A DNA stretch of 64,000 nt from the NCBI RefSeq assembly GCF_901000735.1, contig NC_081542.1, positions 42,047,064 to 42,111,063 on the forward strand, in the 5' to 3' direction. Shown piece after piece: positions 10,990-20,806 of the stretch (positions are counted from its first letter, which is position 1; each line of letters starts with the position of its first letter). A model generated the notes under the pieces. That model was given only the letters and a program-made list of their open reading frames with translations. It did not search any database and was not told the origin of the DNA. This stretch comes from Corylus avellana (taxonomy: Eukaryota; Streptophyta; Magnoliopsida; Fagales; Betulaceae). The position numbers and the translations under genes are program-made.

Positions 10990-13140
10990 TCTTTTTTTTT
11001 AAAAAAAAAAAACTTTTTTGTGACTTTCTAAAATATTCTATTTTTATTTAATTAGGCTACAACTATTAATATGTAATGAAATATGTGAAAGAACTCAAAG
11101 AAGTGCCATAGTGGAGAGAGAAAAGAGACACGATTATTTTAAGATGATTCGGTCTTCGATCATCTATGGAAGTGCTTTGGGGCTATATTTTTATTGTATT
11201 GACATGATTATATTTAGGACATATTTTTATTTTAGATTAGATTGAAAGAACTTTCTTTAACTCAGTTTATAAAAATAATATGTGTTCTTTAAACATGTAA
11301 AAAATATATGATTTTTTAATAGTAAAACTCACCTCTATTTTGCTATGCGAAAAAGGTTGCCTTTAAGCAGGAGAAAGTCAATGCAATAAGTCCATCAAAA
11401 CTTATTCTAGATATCCAACTTGGAGAAGGAAGTATTTGGCTTGTGTTGTAATAAAACTACATAAGCCAACCTAGGGTTCAGCTTATGTGCCCGCCTAATT
11501 TAAAGTTGAATTTTGATATGAATGTTGACATTGCAAATTTTTAAAAGATTGTTACAATAAATTGACACTTTTTTAAAATTTAAAAGTATGATTAAAAAAG
11601 TAATGAAATACCTTCATTTAATAAAAAGAAGTAGGGATCTTTCCCTCTCTTAATCAGTTCATTTATTTGTCCTATTGGGTTAAGCACAGAAGCTCCGGAC
11701 TCATATGGTCAAGATGGGTATCTAAATAATCATTTATATATCTAAGATATTTAAACTTGGTAGTTGTCAACTTCCTTTTCGTTTCTGAAATTCTTTCAAT
11801 GTATGCAAGAGTCCAGAGAAAAAAAAGTAGAGGGAAATCAAAATTCTAAAATCTATTGTCTACAAGTAGCAAACTTGGGAATTATTTATAGTCTAGATCT
11901 GCTAATGTCTCTTCGTAGTTTAAAAACATTTATTTGTAATTGGTGTCTTTTAACTCATCTTATTAAATAACTACTATTTTAGATTGTGACTTAATGTATT
12001 AATTTATTTTTCCTCTTTCTCAAACAATATTTTCTTTCTTTACATCCATTTGTTGAATCCATTAATACAAATGTGATTTTGTAAGACAATACATTTTCAC
12101 ACCTATTCATCATTACATATGATTATACTTCAACCAGTAAAAGTAAATAAGAATATATATATATAGCCCCTGAATATGAAAAAATTACAACGTTACAAAA
12201 AAGGCCATCTAAATAGAAGAGATTATTTTATCTACTATGTTGTGAAAATATCACAATTACAGTAATTAAAGATGACAAAACAATCACACAAAAAGAAAAC
12301 CTAGATTTATTCAATTTTCTAAATGTGAGGTACATTTACAAGCGGAAGTGATAATGAAGAAATCTGCTATCAAAGATAGAATACAAAAATAGTGAAGAAA
12401 AAATCACTAAGAACCCAAAGCCCCAATGCATCCAAAACAAAAGAGAAAACAAAATAACAAACTTCTCTTTTACTGCGGCAAAACGACAGCATATCTCTGA
12501 TCTCTTTTTCTCTCTCAGAGTCGCACCGACACTCATGCTTCAACTCTTCCTCTTCATAAGTATGAGAAATTAAATAAGTGAAAGCAAAGTAATATGTCGA
12601 TTCTCCAACTTAGAGAATGAAGGATTTGGCTTATGCGCTGTAACGTCTTGTAGTTTTTTCAAGGGTTCACACTCAACTTTACATTCGCACTCTTTCTCAT
12701 AAAAAAAAAAAAAAAAAAAGAATTAAATATATAATTTTTTTTACAACACCTAAATCAAATTAATTGGAGACGAAAAGAGCAAATTCAAGCTCGACCCTAC
12801 CAATTTACTTGATTGGGGTGAAAGTCCCCGGTTTCAACATATATATACTCCAAAGGCCATTTTACAAAAGGAATAATATATTTAGCGGTTAGCCAAAGGG
12901 CATCACCTTTATGAGAAAACATTTAGCCAAAAGCCAATATAATTAAGCCAATTCTACCTCAAATAAAACCTCTAAATTCCAAAGAAGATAAATTAAAAAA
13001 TAAATAAATAAATAACCTTTATTTGAAGAACTCTCCATCCATATAAGTTCTACAAAAGTTAGAATGATCACTTGCATAGTTGCATGTGGTTGTGGTAGCT
13101 AGCTAGCTCGATCATTTTCTTGCTCGAACTTTCTGGTCCC
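10990..13140. other. No gene recognised
   Basis: AT-rich DNA without a supported exon on either strand. Short homopolymer runs occur, for example poly-A at about 12701-12719. Confidence 0.4.
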
Positions 13141-13167
13141 TTCCTTGGTTGATCACCCAAGCTAGCC

Positions 13168-13477
13168 ATGGCCAGCTGTTTCTACCACTTACTTGTACCA
13201 CCCCTGATCCTCTCCTTTCGTTTTCTTCTTCCCTCTGCGCGCTACTTCCATCTCCTTCCAAATTCCTCGCTTTGATAGAGATATGCCTGACATATTGTGT
13301 GGTGGAGATGCAATGTCTTCTAATGGAGTCATTGTTTTAACCAATGTCAGTTACGCAAGTCCGGTCGGTCGAGTCACCTATGCTCTCAACGTGCAACTCT
13401 GGAGCTCCGACAAGAAAAAACTCTCAAGCTTCACCACCCACTTCTCCTTAACCGTCGACACCAAAGGAAACAAAGAT
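13168..13477 (+). pseudogene. L-type lectin receptor kinase, 5' fragment cut off by a MULE
   Basis: An ATG at 13168 opens a hydrophobic signal-peptide-like stretch (MASCFYHLLVPPLILSFRFL). A +1 shift near 13245 is then needed to enter the legume-lectin domain: SISFQIPRFDRDMPDILCGG, NGVIVLTNVSYA, GRVTYA and LSSFTTHFSLTVDT are the first strands of L-type lectin receptor kinases. Family members continue for another 500 or so residues with more lectin fold, a membrane segment and a kinase. Here homology stops at 13477, exactly where the MULE terminal repeat begins. The remainder is not found beyond the MULE's other end. Such receptors act at the plasma membrane in defence and wall sensing; this copy is dead. 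Confidence 0.8.
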
Positions 13478-14353
13478 GAAAAAATATAAAATGGGCCCCC
13501 AAACTACCAACCATTTGTAATTTAGCCCCCCAATGTTCAAAATGTGATAAAGTGGCCCTTCAAACTACCAACCTTTTGCAATTTAGCCACTCCGTTAGAC
13601 AGCACCGTTTAAATGGATGGAAAAGTTAAAACGACGTTGTTTTGTTGAGATAAAGTTACTAAAATGCCCTTTTTAGAAAGAAAAAAAATTTAAAAAAAAA
13701 AAAAAAAAAAGACAAGTAAACGTTGTCGTTTAGCTTTCAAGCACCTTCAACCAAAAAGTTGTCGTGTTGATTTCTTTCTCAAGGAAAGAACCCAGTCCGG
13801 CAAATAACCACCTGTCCAGCAAAGAACCAAGAATCCCAGCAGCTATTGGATCCTCTTCGTCAGCAACTTCAAAGATTCACGTGCTTCTTGTTCCTTTCAA
13901 GATTTCACTTTGATTTCAGCAGGCCAACTCCTTCAAAATTCAACAGATTTCAGCAAATGAAAGAGCCCCTTCCAGCAAATTTCAGTTTGTAACGCCATTT
14001 TCAATTCGTCACTTCACTTTGCCTCACCTGCAATTTGTTTCGCCAACCCATTAAACTCGCGAAAAACATATAGATCGTGGGGAAAAGACGTCTTCCTTTC
14101 AAGATTTCGGCCACTGAAAGTTTAACACTAAATTTAATTGAGTTTTCTTATTTTTTAGGGTTTGTGGAGTTCTCTTTCTTGACAGGTTTAGGTTCTCTTT
14201 ATTGATGTTTTAATTTGGGTGAAGGAAAATTGATTTTATGAAAAAAGGAAAATGATATGGGTCCCTTTTTTTTTTCTTTTTTTTTTCTTTTTTTCCAGTA
14301 TATTTTTTTTACTTGTCTGCATATTGGGGGTTTTGGTTCTGCCCATTGTCTGA
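13477..14353 (+). repeat. Left terminal inverted repeat of the MULE
   Basis: It starts GAAAAAATATAAAATGGGCC and holds the phrases CCAAACTACCAACC and CCACTCCGTTAGAC. Homology with the right repeat extends inward to about 14353 (TTCTGCCCATTGTCTGATG against the complement at 27900). The first 200 bp belong to a family also seen in the nested MITE at 14484-15934. Confidence 0.85.
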
Positions 14354-14483
14354 TGTGCTTCACGCATAGGGATTGATGGGTAGGTATAGTTTTCCCCTTT
14401 TTCTGTGGTCTCCTTCGTGAATTAAATACTACTACTTTATTTCATTAAAACCCATCAATTCCGAAGCTAGCAAATATATATAT

Positions 14484-15934
14484 GGAAAAAATATAAAAAA
14501 GCCTCCCAAACTACCAGCCGTTTTCGATTTAGCCCCCTAATGTTCCAACAGTGATAAAGTAGCCCCCCAAACTACCAAATTATTGCATTTTGGCCACTCC
14601 GTTAGTCAAAACCGTCAGTTTGGACGGAAACTGCAAAACGACGTTGTTTGTTACGGGTAAGTTACTATAATGTCCTTTTGAGAAAAATATAAAAAAGCCC
14701 TCCAAACTACCAGCCGTTTTCATTTTAGCCCCCTAATGTTCAGAAGTGATAAAGTAGCCCCCTAACTACTAAACAGTTGCAATTTGGCTACTCCGTTAGT
14801 CATTACTGTCAAATAAGATGGAAAATTTAAAACTACGTCGTTTTGACAAGCATAAGTTACTAAAATGCCCTTTTAGGAAAAAAAATCATATTAAAACAAG
14901 CACGCTAAACGGCACCGTTTTGCTTGAAATTAGGGTTTCCTTACACTTACCAAAACGGCGCCGTTTTGATAAGTGTTAGGAATAAAAAGAAAAAACCTTA
15001 GACCCCATGCAGAAAAAACCTCGAACCCCAGTTTATCTCTCTCCCCCAAACCGCCGGCCACCACATCGTTCTATCTCCAGCAACCTTCTCCCTCAAGTGA
15101 AAAAAACACAACACCCCTCTCTCTCTTTCTCTCAAAACCGACTGCCCCTGCCACCACCATCCATCACCGCCGGCCACACCATCCACTAGCTACGAAGCGC
15201 CACCGAAAAATTCTTACCCATTGTAGAAATCAAACAAAAAAACCACGTTCGTAGATAAACAACACCGATCCGACAGCTATACCATGAAATACAATAAAAA
15301 GATTGAGTTATGGGTAAGATTTACAGGCTGCCGGAGATAGACGACGTGGTGGCCGGCGGTTTTGGGGAGAGAGATAAACTAGGGTTGGGGGTTTTTTCGT
15401 GGGTCACCTGCGTGGGGTCTAGGGTTTTTTCTTTTAATTCCTAACACTTGCCAAAGTGGCGTCATTTTGGTAAGTGTAAGGAAACCCTAATTTCAAGCAA
15501 AACGGCGCCGTTTTGCTTGCTTGTTTTAATATGATTTTTTTTTTCAAAAAGGGCATTTTGGTAACTTACCATTGCCAAAACGACGTATTTTTAAATTTTT
15601 CATCATATTTGACGGTAATGAATAACTGAGTGGCCAAATTGCAACTGTTTGGTAATTTGGGGGCTACTTTATCACTTTTTGAATATTATGGGCTAAAATG
15701 AAAACGGCTGGTAGTTTGGGGGGCTTTTTTATATTTTCCCAAAAGGGCATTGTAGTAACTTACCCGTAACAAACGACGTCGTTTTACAGTTTCCATCCAA
15801 ACTGACGGTTTTGACTAACGGAGTGGCCAAAATGCAATAGTTTGGTAGTTTAGGGGGCTACTTTCTCACTTTTGGAACATTAGGGGGCTAAATCGAAACG
15901 GTTGGTTGTTTTGGGGGCTTTTTTATATTTTTCC
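14484..15934. mobile_element. Two MULE-type foldback elements, one inside the other
   Basis: The outer element has arms 14484-14681 and about 15740-15934, beginning GGAAAAAATATAAAAAAG. It is flanked on both sides by ATATATAT, consistent with a 9-bp target duplication in a TA run. The inner element (14682-15739) has the same kind of terminus and arms of more than 400 bp that extend into GCCGGCCACCAC-type sequence (15050 against 15345). Both arms of the inner element carry an AAAACGGCGCCGTTTTG-like palindrome (14950 and 15500). Neither encodes a recognisable protein. Confidence 0.8.
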
Positions 15935-15954
15935 ATATATATATATATATAGAT

Positions 15955-16525
15955 GAGAGGCTCTGGAGTGCTTTGCTTGGGGCCACGTAGAATCCATGGC
16001 CATATGAGGAATGCTACAATGCATTCTACAAAACATCTCCCCACCATCTCTTCACTTTACCATTTTGAGTTTTTCAAAAAAAAAAAAAAAAAACAGAAAA
16101 AAGGTTAAGAGAGTGGAGATGATGAAGAGATGGTTTGTAGAATGAAAAAAAGAATATCCCATGGCCATATAGACCTTGCTGAAAAGGCTGCAAAATCCCT
16201 TCTTGAGCTCCAGGCCCAAACCCCATGGCACTATGTGTTGCTTTCAAATATTTATGCAAAAGCAAGAAGGTGGAAAGATGTGGCAACGATCCGGGATCTG
16301 ATGATGCTAGAGATTAAAAAAGGTTCCTGGTTGGACTTGGGTGGAGGTAGATAAAAAAAATTCACAAATTTAGTGTTGGCTGTAGGAAGCATTCCCAGTC
16401 AGAAGAGATCTATGGCATGCTTGAAAGTTTGTGTAAGAGGTTGGAGTTGGCTGGTTATGTCCCAGATACAAATTTTTTGTTGTATGATGTTGAGGAGGAA
16501 GTTAAGCATGGAATTTTGTACACCC
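15955..16525 (+). pseudogene. PPR protein fragment (E/E+ region), broken by a small insertion
   Basis: WSALLGAT at 15964 and then, after a 153-bp insertion, GHIDLAEKAAKSLLELQA, HYVLLSNIYAKARRWKDV and IRDLMMLEIKKGSW match the E motif that follows the last PPR repeat in PLS-class proteins. After a shift, YGMLESLCKRLELAGYVPDT and LYDVEEEVKHGILYTH match the E+ region, and homology ends at a TA repeat where a TIR element is inserted. PLS-PPR proteins edit organellar RNA. This fragment has stops and shifts and no repeats upstream. It lies inside the MULE, so it may have been captured or may predate the MULE. Confidence 0.8.
16006..16158. mobile_element. Small MITE-like insertion in the PPR fragment
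   Basis: The insertion is flanked by direct repeats CCATGGCCATAT (15994-16005 and 16159-16170). It folds on itself: ATTCTACAAAACATCT near the left pairs with AGATGGTTTGTAGAAT near the right. Removing it restores the PPR motif order. The repeats are a little longer than a 9-bp MULE duplication. Confidence 0.55.
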
Positions 16526-16529
16526 ATAT

Positions 16530-16563
<34 letters not shown>

Positions 16564-16567
<4 letters not shown>

Positions 16568-17859
16568 AAAAAACAATTTTTTTTCTCACTAGAGTTTTCT
16601 GACGTGTCAGGGTGTCTGACACATCAAAAAAAAATTTCTGAGTAGCGCTTCTGACGTGTGTTGAATGTCAGAAGCATAGGTGTCAAGAAATTTTTTTTCC
16701 TGACGTATTACTATTTAGCACGTCAAAATTTTCTGACGTGCCAATTTTGACTCGTTAGAATTTTCTGACATGCCAATTTTGGCTCGTCAGAAAATTTTCT
16801 GAAGTGTCAAAATATAACACGTTAGGAAATTTAAAAAATTAATGAAAAATAATAATTTTTTTTGTAATTTCTCTGCAGAGAGCTGGTTCTTTTTTGCTCT
16901 CCCTAGAGAAAAAAGAGGCTACTTTTTTTCTCTTCTCCCTCTTCGTTTCTCTGCTTCTTTTCTCCATGGTCTCTCTTTTCTCCATTTTCTCACTGTCTCT
17001 CTCTTCTTTTCTCCATTTTCAAAAACCCAAACTGAAAAAGTCTTCAAAAAATCAAAAACCCAAATCAAAAAAATCAATCTGAAAAATTCAAAAACCCAAA
17101 CCTCAAACCCAACAAATCTTCAAAAACCCAAAAAATCTTCTTATCTTCTCTTCTTATTCTCTTCTCCTTTTTTTTTTTTTTTTTTTTGCTTCTCTTCTTC
17201 TTCTTTTGCTTTTCTTCGATCCGCTACTTCTCTTATTTTTCTCTTCACCTTTTCTTTAATTTTCTTCTTCCTCTAGAGAGGAGCTACATACCGTGCAGAG
17301 AAGAGGGAGATTGAGAGAGGAGAGAGAGAGAGTGTGGGGAAATAAATGAAGAGGGAAGAATAAAAAAAGGAAAAAAGTTGAGGGAAAATTTTCAAAATCC
17401 CTCTCATAGCGCGTTTGTGCGCGGAGGGGCTCGAGGAAGTTTCCTGACATGCCATGTTTGGCACGTCAGGAAAATCTGACGTGCCATGTGTCACACATCA
17501 GAAATTCCTGACGTGCCACACATGGCACGTCAAGAAACTACTCCGAAAAAAAATAAATAAATAATATCTGCATAATTATATATCTATAATTATCTGTTTA
17601 TATATATATAGTGTTCTAACGTGGTAAATGTCACCATATCAGAAAATATATAATTTTTTAATTTTTAAAATCTGAAATATTTTTCTGACGTTGCAATATT
17701 TAACATGTTAAAACAAACACGTCAGAAAATTCTGACGTGCTACTATTCACGCATCAAAAAATAATTTTCTGACGTGGTAAAATTCACACGTAAGAAAATT
17801 AATGACGTGGCAACAAAACATGTACTGTAGCCACGTCAGAAAATGCTATTTTTTTGTAG

Positions 17860-17860
<1 letters not shown>
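16564..17860. mobile_element. TIR element with many CTGACGTG subterminal motifs, inserted in a TA repeat
   Basis: The left end reads TACAAAAAAA and the right end TTTTTTTGTAGTA, an inverted pair, with (TA)n on both outer sides (16532-16563 and 17861-17884). More than ten copies of CTGACGTG or close variants lie in the outer 300 bp on each side, in both orientations. The centre (16840-17450) is pyrimidine-rich with no recognisable transposase. The ends resemble a CACTA element lacking the canonical CACTA start, so the superfamily is uncertain. Confidence 0.6.
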
Positions 17861-17899
<39 letters not shown>

Positions 17900-18385
17900 C
17901 CCATTTGTACGAAGATGTTGAACAAGTGTAAAGGGGAAATGTTTTTAGACATTCGTTTTTTGGCCCTTCCTGTATGTGACTTCACGTTGTAAACTACAAA
18001 CCCAAATTATTTAATGCATGAGTAGAGAAAATATATTTTCTATAGAACCAAATAGAGAAGAAAAATGTGGATGCAAGAAAACCAAAGAAAGTGGTAATGA
18101 GAACATGAGATGCGACCATTTGTTTGAAGGATAAAAAACAAGCTAGGTAGCATCATCAATCACGCACATATAACAACATGCATGAGGCTAACTGATGCAT
18201 GTGCATTTGACCATTTAATTAATGAATCTCATTGGCTGCATGTGCATGCTATATTGAAAACAACATATCTTATCATATATGTGAAATAATCAATGCTGAT
18301 TAAATTTAATTAATTAATATGTACTTAATATTTATTTAATATTTTATTGATTTGTTAATTTTCTTTATTTCTTTGATTGTTTAGG

Positions 18386-20806
18386 ATGACTACACGAGAG
18401 TTTGTATTTGAGGTGCATTACGGTGGTAAGATTAATAGGGGGTTTACATGTGCATATGTTGGGGGTTAGGTAGATGCGTATGACGAGAAGTTTGACGAGG
18501 ACAAGTTGTCATTTTTTGAGATTGAGGGTATAGTAAAAAAGTATGGATACAAGCCAGGGGATTTTGTGTATTACGTACACCCAAGTTGTAGTATCCAAAG
18601 TGGTCTAAAATTAATTTCATCATACTATAATGTGTTGGAAATGGTTGCTGCACATGTAGGGGTACCAGTTATTACATTGTACCTTGTTTCATTTTATGAG
18701 CCTAGAGTTAATGATGATGAATATGAAGACGATAGTGATGATAATCATGGTGAATATGGTGAAAACAGTAGGATTGATTGAGATTATCCTTATTGGGAAG
18801 AGACGTTAGAACCAGACATGTTTGATGAAGATAACAACCTTCTTGGGCCATCCATGGAAGTGACATTCTTGTATCCCCTTCTATAAGTGATGAGGAGAAT
18901 GAGGTTGATTCTCTTGCCAAATGTATAACTTGGCAAACAGAGTTTCAACAAACTAACATGTACAACACACAGTTGAGTAATGGACAAAGATTTCCCTCAA
19001 TCAAAGTCTTTAGAAAAGCTATTAGAGAGAACAATTTAAGAAATGGGAAGGATATAAGGTTTAAAAAGAATTACCTAGCTAAATGTATTGTGGTATGTAG
19101 GGATCCAAGTTGTAGGTATCAGGTTTATGGTCGTAAATGTAAGGATGAGGAGTCATGTGAAATTAGATCAATACATGCCAAACACACTTGTACAAGGAAG
19201 CATAGGAATTCGACTATGAAATCATCCTGGATTGCTAATAAACTGATTGACAAGTTTAGAGCACAACCAAACATGTCGTTGAAGGCAGTTCTTGAGGAAC
19301 TCAAAGATAAGTGGGGTGTTGATGTTAATAACTGGCAGATGTATAGGGCTAGAAGAATTGCAAAGAAAATGATTCAGGGCAAAGAAAAACTTCAATACAA
19401 TAAGCTTTGGGATTATTGTGAGACAATTAGACAAACGAATCGGGGTAGTTGTGTAATGATGAAGGTTGATAGATCTTTACCTGATCATCCAGTATGTTTT
19501 CAGAGGTTGTATTTCTCTTTGGCTGCCATGAAGAAATGTTTTCGAGCTGGTTGTAGGCCTATCATTGGGTTAGATGGATGCTTTTTGAAGGGAGCTTATA
19601 AGGGACAACTTTTGTCAGCCATTTCGAGGGATGGCAATACTAACATGTACCCAGTGTCACTTGCAGTTGTTGAGGCAGAAACCAAAGATAGTTGGATATG
19701 GTTTCTTGAGACTTTTCTATCAGATCTTGGCACCCCCCTGCACAAGGATGGACATTTATTTCTGATCGTCAAAAGGTAACTATTTTTTTAGTTCATTATG
19801 TTTCTTTGTTTTTGTTTTTCGTTGTTTTCATCAAAAAGTAACCAAATTTTGTTTATTATTGTGACCGAGTGTAGGGGCTACAACCAACTTTTGATGTGGT
19901 GCTTCCTGAGGGTGACCATCGGTTTTGTATAAGACATTTGTATGCGAACTACAGAGACATGGGTCGTCAAGGTCTTGCATTGAAGGACAAGTTATGGTTG
20001 CGGCTACAGCATACACTGAAGTTGAATTCCATAAGGAAATGGATGAATTGAAGCTTATAAGCCAAGATGCATACAACTGTTTGTCAAAGATTGACCCAAG
20101 CTCATGGTCCAGGGCTTGGTTCAATACATTCCCCAAGTGTGATCTACATCTACTGGTAAACAGCCTGTGCAAGTGCTTCAATGCTTACATTCTAAAGGCG
20201 CGTGACTTACCGATCATATCCATGCTGGAGATGATAAGGAAGAAGTTGATGAAGAGATATCAAACAAAGAGGGATGGCATCCGCACCATGACTGGTAGGC
20301 TTTGTCCAAAGGTTGTTGCAAAATTGGATGAAATTGAACATGTTGCTGGGCATTGCTACAACATATATGTTGGGGCTGGGTTATATGAAGTGACACATAA
20401 TAACAAGCAGTATGTTGTAAATTTGTTGAGGAGAATTTGTGGTTGTAGATAGTGGGACTTGACAGGAATCCCATGTGCACATGCAATGTCTACAATTTGG
20501 TTTTTTAATACAGACCCCAAAGATTATGTAGATGATTGGTATACTGTTGAGATGTATAAAAAAGCATATGATGAAATTGTTTATCCAATGCCTAGAGAGG
20601 ACCAATGGGTGAAGACAAACTACGACCATGTGAACCCCCTATTACGTGGAATACAACCAGGGAGGCCTAAAAAATTAAGGACAAGGGGTCCAGAAGAGCA
20701 TGTTAATCAATACTGTATGAGGAAGGGTGAAGTTAGGATGAGATGCTCCAAATGCTGAGGGATTGGACACAATAGGAGACCATGTCCACAGAACAGAAGA
20801 TAGGCA
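18386..20806 (+). pseudogene. MuDR-type MULE transposase, multiply broken
   Basis: The start ATG at 18386 follows a possible acceptor (TTGTTTAG). The N-terminal region begins REFVFEVHYGGKINRGF, with a TAG in codon 28 (18467) and a TGA at 18779. A DNA-binding segment (FRKAIRENN to SIHAKHTC) and the catalytic MULE domain (IIGLDGCFLKGAYKGQLLSA) follow. A 99-bp intron (19776-19874) precedes GLQPTFDVVLPEGDHRFC. The C-terminal SWIM finger (CGCR*WDLTGIPCAH) is cut by TAG at 20450. The CCHC-like knuckle (RCSKC*GIGHNRRPCP) is cut by TGA near 20756. At least three frameshifts are needed (about 18865, 19740 and 19995). Functional relatives cut and paste Mutator elements in the nucleus; this copy cannot make a full protein. 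Confidence 0.9.

Noticed and set aside
16373..16645. A frame with IYIYIYIY repeats as a possible repeat protein
   Set aside because: The repeat is translation of a (TA)n microsatellite; the upstream part is PPR pseudogene sequence.
16842..17494. Long Ser/Phe/Leu-rich frames as possible membrane proteins
   Set aside because: They come from a low-complexity pyrimidine tract inside a transposon, with no recognisable domain and equal coding potential on the other strand.
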